Source: an uncultured Mollicutes bacterium (GTDB taxonomy: Bacteria; Bacillota_I; Bacilli_A; RF39; UBA660). From it: a stretch of 42,193 nt of DNA. Positions within the stretch are counted from its first letter, which is position 1; every line of letters starts with the position of its first letter. The position numbers and the translations under genes were made by a program. Of this stretch, positions 23,761 through 33,229 are shown in pieces. The stretch is taken from positions 1 through 42,193 of the forward strand of contig CAMFOH010000007.1 in NCBI GenBank assembly GCA_945969495.1, read 5' to 3'. The notes below the pieces were generated by a model, which was not told the DNA's origin, did not search any database, and saw nothing but the letters and a program-made list of their open reading frames with translations.

Positions 23761-24285
23761 TATCCATATAGAATAAAGAAACAAAGTAACACTTCCTGCT
23801 AAAAATGAATATTTACCTATTTTTTCCGATAATTTTTTTCCAAGCCAAAAACCTAAGCAAGTAAAAGTGGCACTTATGGAGCAAAAAGATAATAAAGCTA
23901 TTAAGATATTATCATAAATGTATGTAAGGCCCAATCCAACAGAAAAACTATCAAAACTTACAGAAATAGCAAAAAGTAATGTCCCAATGATATTTAATTT
24001 TCTTATTTTAGGTTTTTCTTCAAAAAAATGCGTAAACATATCAATCGATAATAATAAAAACACTAAAAATAATACAATTCTTGGTTTAATTATCGTGTAT
24101 GAAAAAAGCGGAGTTCCTATAATACTTCCTAATAACGGCATAAAAAAGTGAAATATCCCAACTGTCAGTGCTGTTATAATAATTTTTTTTATAGGCACTT
24201 GTTTTATTCCGTACGATAAAGAAAGTGCAAAAGCGTCCATACTAAGACTTACTGCAATTAATATAATGCTTGTGATATGAATCAC
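23749..24285 (-). CDS. mntP: MntP/YtaF-family membrane protein, probable Mn(II) efflux
   Basis: The protein has 178 residues with six predicted membrane segments in two similar halves. Each half carries an acidic membrane motif: SLSMDAFALSLSYGI near the N-terminus (Asp17) and AISVSFDSFSVGLGL in the second half. These are the DUF204 signatures shared by the manganese exporter MntP and the sporulation-associated YtaF. As I recall, mntP lies near spoIIR, prmC and prfA in Bacillus subtilis, which supports MntP here. It is 28 bases after spoIIR and probably co-transcribed. Confidence 0.75.
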   Translation of the reverse strand: MIHITSIILIAVSLSMDAFALSLSYGIKQVPIKKIIITALTVGIFHFFMPLLGSIIGTPLFSYTIIKPRIVLFLVFLLLSIDMFTHFFEEKPKIRKLNIIGTLLFAISVSFDSFSVGLGLTYIYDNILIALLSFCSISATFTCLGFWLGKKLSEKIGKYSFLAGSVTLFLYSIWILTK

Positions 24286-24313
24286 CTTCCTACATTATAT
24301 TATTACTTTTATC

Positions 24314-24844
24314 TTAAAAATATTTTTCAATTAGTTCTTTTATAAAAGATTTGTATTCTACTTCATTTTCATTTATTGTTTCTTCAGCTTCTAATAGGCA
24401 AAGTGGAGGAAATAAAACGCACCACCAATTATCTCCCTTTCCTTCTCCTAAAGTAACTAATAATGATTCATATTCACCCGCATCATAAGTAATTCCCTTA
24501 TACACTTTTTCCGGGAAATGATGCATTCCATAATCTATGTTGTAAGAGTATTCAACATTCTTTAATTGTTCATCTACTATGTCATTAAAATAAGTGATTT
24601 TATCATTTATTAAAGTTCTTGCTTCTTTTATATCTTTAGCATTTTTTAGCAAATTATATAATTCTTCTTGCATTTTATCTCTTACATCTTCTTTTATTTT
24701 TTGATCTCTTGGAGAATTACTATTAGCTAAAACCCTAAACCTTATTGCAGAATCTGGTATTTTAACAGTTTCTTCTTTTTTAAAGTTATTGTATATTAAA
24801 GTCAAACTAAATAAAGCAAGTAAAACAATAATTAATTTTTTCAT
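24314..24844 (-). CDS. spoIIR: Stage II sporulation protein R
   Basis: Secreted signal made in the forespore that activates SpoIIGA to process pro-sigma E in the mother cell. The protein has 176 residues: an N-terminal hydrophobic segment (residues about 4-18), then the family block AIRFRVLANSNSPRDQKIKE, the region VEYSYNIDYGMHHFPEKVY, and GEGKGDNWWCVLFPPLCLLE near the C-terminus. All are characteristic of SpoIIR. The ribosome site (GAGGGTGA) forms the right arm of the hairpin that ends prmC, so translation may depend on opening it. I could not find a convincing sigma F promoter within the prmC end. Its presence argues that the lineage sporulates or recently did. Confidence 0.93.
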   Translation of the reverse strand: MKKLIIVLLALFSLTLIYNNFKKEETVKIPDSAIRFRVLANSNSPRDQKIKEDVRDKMQEELYNLLKNAKDIKEARTLINDKITYFNDIVDEQLKNVEYSYNIDYGMHHFPEKVYKGITYDAGEYESLLVTLGEGKGDNWWCVLFPPLCLLEAEETINENEVEYKSFIKELIEKYF

Positions 24845-24846
24845 AT

Positions 24847-24881
24847 AAAAATCACCCTCTATTTTTTTATGGGTGATTTTT
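24847..24881 (-). terminator. prmC terminator that also holds the spoIIR ribosome site
   Basis: AAAAATCACCC and GGGTGATTTTT (24847-24857 and 24871-24881) form an 11-bp stem with a 13-base loop. The prmC stop codon overlaps the left arm and the spoIIR ribosome site lies in the right arm. Confidence 0.75.
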
Positions 24882-25617
24882 AAAAGTTATATACAAAAAC
24901 AAATCTATTTTTTAAAGATAAATCTTTTTTAATTTCAACTTTTATATTTGATAAGTATTTTAATGCTATTTTTTTCACCATTTCTCCTTGTTCTTGACCT
25001 ATTTCAAAAGCTATTAAAAATTTATCATTTAATATTTTACTTGCGTCTTTTAAAATGCTTTCATAAAATTCTAATCCTTTATTTTTTGCATATAAAGCAA
25101 GATGAGGTTCGTTATTTTTTACTATGTCTTCTATTTTTTCTGTTTTATCTATATAAGGCGGATTACTAACTAATATATCTACTTTAATATCATTTTTTAT
25201 ATATGGTTTTAACATATTACCCTTGTACAAAGTTACGTTAGAAGACGTTTTACAAATATTTTTTTTTGCAACTTTTAATGCTGCACCACTTATATCTGAC
25301 GCATAAATATGACAATTAAGCTCTTTTGATAAACTAATAGCAATAGCACCACTACCAGTTCCAACATCTATTATTGTTGGGTTATTAAAATTTTTGCTTC
25401 TTTTTATAACTTCTTCTACTAATTCTTCAGTTTCACGCCTTGGAATTAAAACGTTTTTATTAACGTCTAACTCATAGCCATAAAAATCTACGTTACCTAC
25501 GATGTATTGAACTGGTTCCCCAGCATTTAATCTTTTTATCGCATCTTTTATATTATCTTTATTATAATACTTTTTTAAATATTCAATATTACTATCTTTT
25601 ATCAAAGCAATCACCAA
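24880..25617 (-). CDS. prmC: Peptide-chain release factor glutamine N5-methyltransferase
   Basis: Methylates the GGQ glutamine of release factors. The protein has 245 residues. The SAM-binding motif is IIDVGTGSGAIAISLSKEL, followed by YASDISGAAL and the signature ILVSNPPYID. The linker IPRRETEELVEEV is typical. The N-terminal substrate domain is about 30 residues shorter than in E. coli. It lies about 50 bases after prfA, its substrate gene, as in Bacillus. ATG versus an upstream alternative was not resolvable; no strong ribosome site is seen. Confidence 0.95.
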   Translation of the reverse strand: MVIALIKDSNIEYLKKYYNKDNIKDAIKRLNAGEPVQYIVGNVDFYGYELDVNKNVLIPRRETEELVEEVIKRSKNFNNPTIIDVGTGSGAIAISLSKELNCHIYASDISGAALKVAKKNICKTSSNVTLYKGNMLKPYIKNDIKVDILVSNPPYIDKTEKIEDIVKNNEPHLALYAKNKGLEFYESILKDASKILNDKFLIAFEIGQEQGEMVKKIALKYLSNIKVEIKKDLSLKNRFVFVYNF

Positions 25618-25668
25618 ATAAATTATAACATGCTAATTTATTTAAAACAAATTAAAAAAAGCTAAAGA

Positions 25669-26724
25669 CTATTCTCCAGCTAATTTTCTTCTTTGATCTT
25701 CCGTTATCAAAGCTTCAATTATATCATCTAATTTACCATTCATTACTCTGTCTAAAGAATTAGTAGTATAGCCTATTCTATGATCTGTTACTCTGTTTTG
25801 TGGATAATTATAAGTTCTTATCTTTTCTGATCTATCGCCAGTACCTATTTTACTTCTTCTTTCAGCTCCTACTTCTTCTTCTTGTTTTCTCATCATTAAA
25901 TCATAAACTCTTGACTGTAATATTTTCATACCCATTTCTTTATTTTTTATCTGCGAACGTTCCGTTTGGGAGTAAACAACGATTCCTGTTGGAATATGGG
26001 TTAATCTAACGGCCGAATCAGTAGTGTTTACACCTTGTCCTCCACACCCACTACTTCTTGTTATATCTATTCTTACATCATTCATATCAAGCTTATAATC
26101 AACGTCATCTACCTCTGGCATAACAAGTACGGTAGCCGTTGACGTGTGAACTCTTCCTTGAGATTCTGTAGCTGGTACTCTTTGAACCCTGTGTGCGCCA
26201 GACTCATATTTTAATTTAGAATAAGCACCCTTTCCTTTTACCATGAAAGATATTTCAGAAAAGCCACCACTTGTTCCTGGAGTACTTGATAAATTTTCAA
26301 CTTTAAATCCTTGTGTTTCTGCATACTTTACATACATATCATACAAATCTCCAGCAAAAATATTAGCTTCATCTCCGCCTGCAGCACCACGAATTTCAAT
26401 AATTATATTCTTATTATCATTTGGATCTTTTGGTAACAATAAAATTTCTAATTGTTTTTTTAAATCATTTTGCTTTTGTTCTTGCTTTTGCTCTTCTTCT
26501 TTTGCGATTTCCCCTAATTCTGGATCATTTGCTAGAGCTTTCGCTTCCTCATAATCACTTTTAGACTTTAGATATTCATTATAACATTCTATTATTTCTG
26601 ACAAATCCGATTGTTCTTTGGATAATTCGGTAGTTTTAGCTATATCATTAATAACCTCTGGCTTAGTTAATTCTTCTGTTATAAAATCATTTATTTTTCT
26701 TATAATTTCTAATCTTTCAAACAT
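25669..26724 (-). CDS. prfA: Peptide chain release factor 1
   Basis: Reads UAA and UAG and triggers peptide release. The protein has 351 residues. The codon-recognition tripeptide is PAT ([18 protein letters not shown]), diagnostic of RF1 rather than RF2 (SPF). The catalytic GGQ lies in [17 protein letters not shown]. It starts 1 base after the rpoE stop, indicating coupling. RF1 handles every stop codon seen in this window, none of which is UGA. Confidence 0.98.
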   Translation of the reverse strand: MFERLEIIRKINDFITEELTKPEVINDIAKTTELSKEQSDLSEIIECYNEYLKSKSDYEEAKALANDPELGEIAKEEEQKQEQKQNDLKKQLEILLLPKDPNDNKNIIIEIRGAAGGDEANIFAGDLYDMYVKYAETQGFKVENLSSTPGTSGGFSEISFMVKGKGAYSKLKYESGAHRVQRVPATESQGRVHTSTATVLVMPEVDDVDYKLDMNDVRIDITRSSGCGGQGVNTTDSAVRLTHIPTGIVVYSQTERSQIKNKEMGMKILQSRVYDLMMRKQEEEVGAERRSKIGTGDRSEKIRTYNYPQNRVTDHRIGYTTNSLDRVMNGKLDDIIEALITEDQRRKLAGE

Positions 26725-26725
26725 T

Positions 26726-27154
26726 TTATTCCTCTAAGTCTTCTTCACTTACAATAGCTAAATCTTCTAAATCATCCATTTCATCTATTTCATCAAAATC
26801 CTCTTCGTCTTCTTCTACCAACTCATCTTCAGTTCCCTCTGGTTCCTCGTCTTCTTCTTCGTCCAAAGCTTCCTCTTCTTCCTCATCATCAACGATTGGT
26901 TTTATCACGTGAAACTCTTTTAGATCCCACGCGGCATTATCTAATAAAACGAATCTTTTATCAGTTGTTAGTGTTGTGTAAAAGTCACCTATTAAATCAA
27001 ACATTGTATCTTCATCTATATTTAATAATTTACATACTTCACCAAATAGAACTGGTGTTGTCTTTGGTTTTTTATCTAATTTAAGTAACTCATATGCTAT
27101 ATCAGTATATGATAATAGCTCTAATTCTTCTAAAGGCATTTGTCTTATGTTCAT
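26726..27154 (-). CDS. rpoE: DNA-directed RNA polymerase subunit delta
   Basis: Firmicute-specific polymerase subunit that raises specificity and recycling. The protein has 142 residues. Residues 1-88 form the HARE-HTH domain ([44 protein letters not shown]), and residues 89-142 are an almost pure Asp/Glu tail, as in Bacillus delta. It lies between argS and prfA; delta next to argS is a common Bacilli arrangement. AGGAGG-type ribosome site present. Confidence 0.95.
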   Translation of the reverse strand: MNIRQMPLEELELLSYTDIAYELLKLDKKPKTTPVLFGEVCKLLNIDEDTMFDLIGDFYTTLTTDKRFVLLDNAAWDLKEFHVIKPIVDDEEEEEALDEEEDEEPEGTEDELVEEDEEDFDEIDEMDDLEDLAIVSEEDLEE

Positions 27155-27166
27155 AATTATTTCCTC

Positions 27167-28795
27167 CTACATTTTATCTATTGCTTTAACACCAATAAGT
27201 CTTAAAGCATTTTTTATTGTAATTTGAACAGTTTTTATTATACTTAATCTTTCTTGTGATTCACATACATCATCAGTTAATATTCTATGTTTACCATAAT
27301 AATTATGGAACATTCCAGCTAGTTCATACACGTAATTTGTTATTAAATGAGGTTCTTTTTTCAAAGCAGCTGATGATACAACATCACTAAATTCATAAAC
27401 TTTAAGAATAAGTGCTTTTGAGTCTTCATCGTTTACAACATTTATTTCATTATCAAAAGAAATATTTCTTTGTTTTGCATCTTTTAATATTGAACATATT
27501 CTAGCATGGGCATATTCAACATAATATAATGGATTTTCATTTGTTTTTTTTAGGGCTAAATCTATGTCAAAGTCCATTTGACCATCTAGTGACCTCATCG
27601 CAAAGAAATACCTGGCAGCATCTTTACCTATTTCATCTATAAGTTCCCTAATGGTAATATTACCACCAGTACGTTTGCTCATTTTAACTACGTTACCACC
27701 ACGAAGTAATTTAACCATTTGAAGAAGTTTAACCTCAAGCTTATTCTTATCATATCCTAAAGCTTCTATACTAGCTTTAAGTCTAGAAACATAACTATGA
27801 TGATCAGCTCCAAATACATCTACCAACTCATCAAAGCCTCTATCAAACTTATCTAGATGATATGCAATATCAGGAACAAGATATGTATAACTTCCATCAG
27901 TTTTAATTAAAACTCTATCTTTATCATCACCATATACCGTAGTTCTCAAGAAAGTTGCATCATCTTTTTTATAAACAAGTCCTTTATCATTAAGAATTTC
28001 TAATGATTCTTCTATTCTTCCCTTCGTACGAATAGATTTTTCACTTGTCCAAACATCAAAAGTTACACCGAAATCACTTAAATCTTTCTTAATTACACCA
28101 AGAAGAAAATCAACACCTAACTCTTTAAAAAATGATAAATCTGCATTAAGTTTTGAATGTTCATATTTTTCTTTTATACCTTTAGCTATTTCGACTATCT
28201 CAGTGCCATAATATCCATCTTCTGGCATATTTTCTTCTAATCCGCATAATCCCTTATATCTTTCCTTAATCGACATACCAAGGTTATTTATTTGATTACC
28301 AGCGTCATTTATATAATATTCTTTAGTAACATTAAATCCTGCAAATGAAAGAATGTTTGATAAATTCATACCATAAGCAGCACCCCTTGCAGTACCCAAA
28401 TGCAAAATTCCAGTTGGATTAGCACTAACAAACTCAACGTTAACCTTTTTTCCATTGCCCAAATTAACTTTACCATAATTATCTTTTTCTTCTATAACTT
28501 TTGATATTCCACTAAAAACATATTTATTATTCAAGAAAATATTAATAAAACCTGGGCCTGCTATTTCTACTTTTTCAATCTCATTATAATTAAGTATTTT
28601 CCTTTTTATTTCTTCAGCTATTTGCCTTGGATTTTGTTTTAAGGTTTTAGCTAGCTTCATTGCAATAACACATGAAAAATCACCATTTTGGCGCAACTTA
28701 GGTACTTCTATAACAATATCATTATAATCACAATCGATATTCAAATTTTTTATCGCCTCATAAATTATTTCTTTTACATTTATTTTTATATTCAC
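27167..28795 (-). CDS. argS: Arginyl-tRNA synthetase
   Basis: Class I synthetase charging tRNA-Arg. The protein has 542 residues. The HIGH-type motif is HLGTARGAAYG (in FVSANPTGILHLGT), and the KMSK motif is VVKMSKRTGGNI. The N-terminal Add1 domain and C-terminal DALR anticodon domain (YVEYAHARICSILKDA onward) are present. Start codon is GTG 28795, overlapping the upstream TAG stop by one base (TAGTG), with GGAGTGAT as ribosome site, so translation is coupled to the DUF1934 gene. Confidence 0.98.
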   Translation of the reverse strand: MNIKINVKEIIYEAIKNLNIDCDYNDIVIEVPKLRQNGDFSCVIAMKLAKTLKQNPRQIAEEIKRKILNYNEIEKVEIAGPGFINIFLNNKYVFSGISKVIEEKDNYGKVNLGNGKKVNVEFVSANPTGILHLGTARGAAYGMNLSNILSFAGFNVTKEYYINDAGNQINNLGMSIKERYKGLCGLEENMPEDGYYGTEIVEIAKGIKEKYEHSKLNADLSFFKELGVDFLLGVIKKDLSDFGVTFDVWTSEKSIRTKGRIEESLEILNDKGLVYKKDDATFLRTTVYGDDKDRVLIKTDGSYTYLVPDIAYHLDKFDRGFDELVDVFGADHHSYVSRLKASIEALGYDKNKLEVKLLQMVKLLRGGNVVKMSKRTGGNITIRELIDEIGKDAARYFFAMRSLDGQMDFDIDLALKKTNENPLYYVEYAHARICSILKDAKQRNISFDNEINVVNDEDSKALILKVYEFSDVVSSAALKKEPHLITNYVYELAGMFHNYYGKHRILTDDVCESQERLSIIKTVQITIKNALRLIGVKAIDKM

Positions 28796-29169
28796 TATAA
28801 ATCACTCCATTCCATGGTATAAACAAAAACGTCACTAAGTTCACCATTTAAAAATAATTCATACTCTATAGTAATTTTATTATCATTTATTTCCAGTCTT
28901 TTAGTATTTGTTAAAACTTCTATATTTAAAGCGATGTCTTTTATAAAGTAATCACTAGTACATTTATCATTATTCTTAAAACAAAGTTTTAACTTAAATT
29001 CATCATTTTCCCTTGTAATAGAAATAAAATCTTTTGTTAATAATATATTTACAAAAGCACTTTCATCTTTATAGGTGATTAAATTATCATTTTTTATTCC
29101 ATAACAACTAACTATAACATCTTTTTCATTATTGCTATGTATTATTGAATTAACCTTTATTTTAGACAT
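28795..29169 (-). CDS. DUF1934/YwiB-family protein
   Basis: The protein has 124 residues. The longer frame to 29226 is not used: AAAGGGTG precedes ATG 29169 (MSKIKVNSIIHS). The predicted beta-rich fold, the pattern TYKDESA, RLEINDNKITIEYELFLNGE at the C-terminal part, and location directly before argS match the YwiB/DUF1934 lipocalin-like family found next to argS in Bacilli. Biochemical role unknown. First gene of the argS-rpoE-prfA-prmC operon. Confidence 0.8.
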   Translation of the reverse strand: MSKIKVNSIIHSNNEKDVIVSCYGIKNDNLITYKDESAFVNILLTKDFISITRENDEFKLKLCFKNNDKCTSDYFIKDIALNIEVLTNTKRLEINDNKITIEYELFLNGELSDVFVYTMEWSDL

Positions 29170-29197
29170 AAGACACCCTTTAAAAAATTCTAGTGAC

Positions 29198-29226
29198 AAT
29201 ATAGCATAGAAAATTAAAAAGGTCAA
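29198..29226 (-). promoter_or_regulatory. Promoter of the ywiB-argS-rpoE-prfA-prmC operon
   Basis: TTGACC (29221-29226), a 17-base spacer and TATATT (29198-29203) on the minus strand, about 30 bases before ATG 29169. Confidence 0.75.
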
Positions 29227-29285
29227 TAAAATACTTATATTTTATACTTTTTTACCAATAATGACATTAGAAAGAAGGCGATTAA

Positions 29286-31241
29286 ATGAAAAAATTTAAA
29301 GTTATTATTAAAATTTTAATCGCTTTAATGTTAATCTTTTGTTTTTTATATAGCATATTATTTTTATGTGCTAAATATGGTAGCAAAATAGACATAGAAA
29401 ACTCTAATAGTATATACATGTTTGATAAAGAAAACATTAGTTTTTATGAGGGTAATAATGGGACCAAAAAATGGATAAAATTAAAGGATATATCAAAATA
29501 TTTAATAAATGCAACAATATATTCTGAAGATAAGAATTTTTATAGTCATACTGGATTTGATATTCCAAGAATTATTAAATCAACGTTTGTAAATATTAAA
29601 TCTAAGGATTTAAAAGAAGGTGCCTCAACCATTACACAGCAATATGCCAGAAACTTATTTTTAACATTTGATAAAACATGGGAAAGAAAAATAAAAGAAG
29701 CTTGGTACGCTTTTAAGTTAGAAACGCAATATTCAAAAGATGAAATACTAGAAGGATATTTAAATACTATTAATTATGGGAATGGTATTTTAGGAATTGA
29801 AAACGCCTCATTATATTACTTTAATAAGTCTGCTAAAGATCTTTCTTTGGCGGAAGCATCAATGCTTGCAGGAATACCAAAATCACCTGATAACTATTCA
29901 CCCTTAAACGATGAAGTCGCCGCTAAAAAAAGACAAAAACAAATTCTTCAAGCACTAGTTAATAACAATGTAATTTCTAAAAAAACAATGGACGATACTT
30001 TAGAAGTAAAATTAACTTATTATGGAAAAAAAGAAAATCTTAATCTATCTACAATTATGTACTATCAAGATGCTGTTATAAGAGAATTACAATCTCTTAA
30101 AATAGTTAGTGATGATACTATTAGACAAGAAGGTTTAAAAATATACACGGCATTAGATGTAAATGCACAATCTAATTTAGAAGAAAGTATTAAAAATAAC
30201 TTGGAAAACAAAGAAGAAATGCAAGTTTCTGCAATAATGATGAATCCGAATAATGGAGAAATAATTGCCTTAGCAGGGGGGAAAGATTACTCTAAATCTC
30301 AATATAATAGAGCTGTTCAATCAAAAAGACAGGTAGGTTCTACAATGAAGCCAATTTTATATTATGCAGCATTAGAAAATGGACTTACGTCAGCAACAAC
30401 ATTTTTAAGTAAGCCAACTACGTTTACATTAGATAATGGACTTACGTATTCTCCTAGTAACTATGGTGATATATATCCTAATGATAAAATAACAATGGCT
30501 CTTGCCATTAGCTATTCAGATAATATTTATGCAATTAAAACCCATTTATTTTTAGGGGAAGATACGCTAGTTAAGTACGCAAAAAAAATGGGAATAACTA
30601 GTAAATTACAGGCTAATGCTTCACTACCACTAGGAACAAACGAACTTACCATAATTGAGTTTGTAAATGCCTATTCTAGCCTTGCAAACACCGGGTATAG
30701 TGTTAAAGGACACCTAATAAAAAAAGTAGAAGACGGTAATGGTGATATAATATATGAGTATGATGAGATAAAAGATAGAATACTTAATAAATCTTATGCC
30801 TATATTTTAAATGAACTACTTTCTAATACGTATGATATAACTCTTACTAGCTACACAGCACCAACGTGTGCATCCATTGCACCTAAATTAACTAAAAAAT
30901 ATGCAGTAAAAAGTGGAACTACCGATTATGACTTATGGACGGTAGGCTATAATCCTAATATCGTTGTGGGTGTATGGACTGGCTATGATGATAATAGGAA
31001 ATTATCAAATAAAGAGTATAAATATGCAAAAAACATATGGGCTGATACAATAGAAAATTATTTAAGAGATCAAAAACAAACATGGTATGAAAAACCAGAT
31101 AATGTTGTAGGAGTGCTAACCGATGTTCAAACAGGACAGGTTGCTACCAATAATTCAAAATTAAAGAAAATTTTATATTATATAAAAGGAACAGAACCAG
31201 GATATAAAGATAAAACAAACGAAAAAACGACTACTAATTAG
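29286..31241 (+). CDS. Class A penicillin-binding protein (transglycosylase/transpeptidase)
   Basis: Bifunctional peptidoglycan polymerase of the PBP1A type. The protein has 651 residues. A short cytoplasmic end and one membrane anchor (about 7-28) come first. The GT51 domain has YSEDKNFYSHTGFD with catalytic Glu81, then GASTITQQYARNLFL and KIKEAWYAFKLE. The transpeptidase domain has GSTMKP (Ser352, Lys355), SYSDN and KSGTTD (Lys542). The C-terminus ends soon after the catalytic domain, without PASTA or fibronectin repeats. AGAAGG precedes the ATG. Convergent with ftsH; the stop codons overlap by 4 bases inside a shared hairpin. Confidence 0.97.
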   Translation: MKKFKVIIKILIALMLIFCFLYSILFLCAKYGSKIDIENSNSIYMFDKENISFYEGNNGTKKWIKLKDISKYLINATIYSEDKNFYSHTGFDIPRIIKSTFVNIKSKDLKEGASTITQQYARNLFLTFDKTWERKIKEAWYAFKLETQYSKDEILEGYLNTINYGNGILGIENASLYYFNKSAKDLSLAEASMLAGIPKSPDNYSPLNDEVAAKKRQKQILQALVNNNVISKKTMDDTLEVKLTYYGKKENLNLSTIMYYQDAVIRELQSLKIVSDDTIRQEGLKIYTALDVNAQSNLEESIKNNLENKEEMQVSAIMMNPNNGEIIALAGGKDYSKSQYNRAVQSKRQVGSTMKPILYYAALENGLTSATTFLSKPTTFTLDNGLTYSPSNYGDIYPNDKITMALAISYSDNIYAIKTHLFLGEDTLVKYAKKMGITSKLQANASLPLGTNELTIIEFVNAYSSLANTGYSVKGHLIKKVEDGNGDIIYEYDEIKDRILNKSYAYILNELLSNTYDITLTSYTAPTCASIAPKLTKKYAVKSGTTDYDLWTVGYNPNIVVGVWTGYDDNRKLSNKEYKYAKNIWADTIENYLRDQKQTWYEKPDNVVGVLTDVQTGQVATNNSKLKKILYYIKGTEPGYKDKTNEKTTTN

Positions 31242-31248
31242 TCGTTTT
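31224..31248. terminator. Bidirectional terminator containing both stop codons
   Basis: AAAACGACTA-CTAAT-TAGTCGTTTT, flanked by A-run and T-run, terminates the PBP gene on the plus strand and ftsH on the minus strand. The four bases TTAG (31238-31241) give TAG for one gene and TAA for the other. Confidence 0.9.
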
Positions 31249-33229
31249 TATCAGGTTTTATTGTTAACTCTTCCGTTAAAGCCTTTTTTATCTCATCCTT
31301 ATTCATTGAACTATAACCTTTAATACCTTTTTCCTTAGCCATTTCCTTTAATTTTGATAATGAAACATCTTCTAACATATCATCATCTGGCATTTTACCG
31401 TTTTCTGCTAGATAATCAATTTGTTCTTTAGTTAAAGTCTCATATTCAATTAAAGTATTAGCAATCAAATCAAGTAAATCTCTATTTTTTTCAATTATTT
31501 TTTTCGCTTTAGAATAACAATCATTAATTATTTTTCTAACCTCGTTATCTATTTCTAATGCTACTTGATCAGAGAAATTTCTATTTTTATTATAATCTCT
31601 ACCTAAGAAAGAACTACCTTCTGGTGTTTCTAACTGAATTGGCCCTAAAGAAGACATACCATACTCAGTTACCATACTTCTAGCTATTTTAGTTGCCTTT
31701 TCAAAGTCATTGTGAGCGCCAGTAGTCACTTCACCAAATACAACTTCTTCTGAAACACGGCCACCAAGTAAACCCATTATCTGTTCTAATAATTCGGTTT
31801 TAGTCGCAGTATATTTTTCTTCTTTCGGAAGCATTAAATTATAACCTCCAGCTTGCCCTCTAGGTATTATAGTTACCTTTTGTACATCATTTGCATCATC
31901 TAGTTTAATACCAAGCACCGCATGTCCTGCTTCATGATATGCAACAAGTTTTTTCTCCTTAGCAGTATATTTTTTAGTAACCTTTGCTGGTCCCATAATA
32001 ACCCTATCTATGGCCTCATCTATCTCAGACATGGTAATAGCAGATTTCTCTCTTCTTACTGCAAGTAAAGCAGCTTCATTTAGTAAATTCTCCAAATCAG
32101 CTCCAGAGAACCCCACCGTTCTTTTTGCAATGTTGTCTAAATGTACTCCTTTAGATAAAACTTTATTTCTTGCATGTACTTTTAATATTTCTTCCCTTGC
32201 CTTTTGTTCTGGAAGCGCAACAGTTACTTGTCTATCAAAACGTCCTGGCCTTAATAAAGCTGGATCAAGTACGTCTGGTCTGTTTGTTGCTGCAATTATT
32301 ATAATGCCCTCATTTGCACCAAAACCATCCATTTCTGTTAATAACTGGTTAAGTGTTTGCTCTCTTTCGTCGTGTCCACCACCAATTCCAGTGCCACGTT
32401 GACGACCTACAGCATCAATTTCATCAATAAATATTAGACATGGTGCATTTTGTTTAGCTTGTTTAAACATGTCTCTTACCCTTGATGCTCCAACACCTAC
32501 ATATAGCTCAACAAAGTCAGAACCTGATATGAAATAAAATGGTGCGTTAGCTTCTCCTGCAACAGCTTTTGCAAGAAGTGTTTTACCTGTACCTGGAGGC
32601 CCTACTAAAAGTACTCCTTTAGGTATTCTTGCACCTAATTTAGTAAATTTCTTTGGATTCTTTAAAAAATCTATTAATTCTTGTAATTCTTCTTTCTCTT
32701 CCGGAAGACCAGCAACATCTTTAAATGTTACTTTTCCTTTATCTGGATCAAGTTTAGCCTTGCTTCTTCCAAAATCCATAGATCCCTTTTGACCATTAAG
32801 CTGTTTTGTAAAAAACCAAAAAGCAAGGCCAATTAATAATAATGTTGGCGCTATATTAAGTAAAAAAGTTATCCATGCATTAGATGAAGGATCTGATTTA
32901 GATACTATCTTAAAATCCTTTTCTTCACTTGCTGCAACAATCTTATTAATAACAGTATCAGAAAGTGGAGTTTTTACACTAAAAGTTTCACCTTCTTTAG
33001 CATCTTTTAACTTACCGGTAATCTGATAAGTATATGCAGATGTAGATGGAGTAATAACAACCTCTTCTACATTATTTTTTGATAACGCATTATTAAACTC
33101 GTTATAAGTTAATTCCTTATTAGTCCCACTAGTCATGCTATAGAAAAACATTATTGATAATCCAATAGCAAGAAGTAAGACATAAGGAAACATTCCCTTT
33201 TTCATATTTTGACTATTTTGTCCTGTCAT
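31238..33229 (-). CDS. ftsH: ATP-dependent zinc metalloprotease FtsH
   Basis: Membrane AAA+ protease for quality control of membrane proteins. The protein has 663 residues: membrane segments at about 13-30 and 116-138, with a small extracytoplasmic domain between them. AAA core: Walker [15 protein letters not shown], Walker [12 protein letters not shown], and [23 protein letters not shown]. Zinc site: [16 protein letters not shown]-like C-terminal tail ([20 protein letters not shown]) is present. AAGGAGG precedes ATG 33229. The gene starts inside the last 17 bases of tilS; tilS-ftsH adjacency is common. Confidence 0.98.
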   Translation of the reverse strand: MTGQNSQNMKKGMFPYVLLLAIGLSIMFFYSMTSGTNKELTYNEFNNALSKNNVEEVVITPSTSAYTYQITGKLKDAKEGETFSVKTPLSDTVINKIVAASEEKDFKIVSKSDPSSNAWITFLLNIAPTLLLIGLAFWFFTKQLNGQKGSMDFGRSKAKLDPDKGKVTFKDVAGLPEEKEELQELIDFLKNPKKFTKLGARIPKGVLLVGPPGTGKTLLAKAVAGEANAPFYFISGSDFVELYVGVGASRVRDMFKQAKQNAPCLIFIDEIDAVGRQRGTGIGGGHDEREQTLNQLLTEMDGFGANEGIIIIAATNRPDVLDPALLRPGRFDRQVTVALPEQKAREEILKVHARNKVLSKGVHLDNIAKRTVGFSGADLENLLNEAALLAVRREKSAITMSEIDEAIDRVIMGPAKVTKKYTAKEKKLVAYHEAGHAVLGIKLDDANDVQKVTIIPRGQAGGYNLMLPKEEKYTATKTELLEQIMGLLGGRVSEEVVFGEVTTGAHNDFEKATKIARSMVTEYGMSSLGPIQLETPEGSSFLGRDYNKNRNFSDQVALEIDNEVRKIINDCYSKAKKIIEKNRDLLDLIANTLIEYETLTKEQIDYLAENGKMPDDDMLEDVSLSKLKEMAKEKGIKGYSSMNKDEIKKALTEELTIKPDKND

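Noticed and set aside
32010..32402. Plus-strand 130-residue frame opposite ftsH
   Set aside because: Antisense shadow of the conserved AAA core; no ribosome site or promoter.
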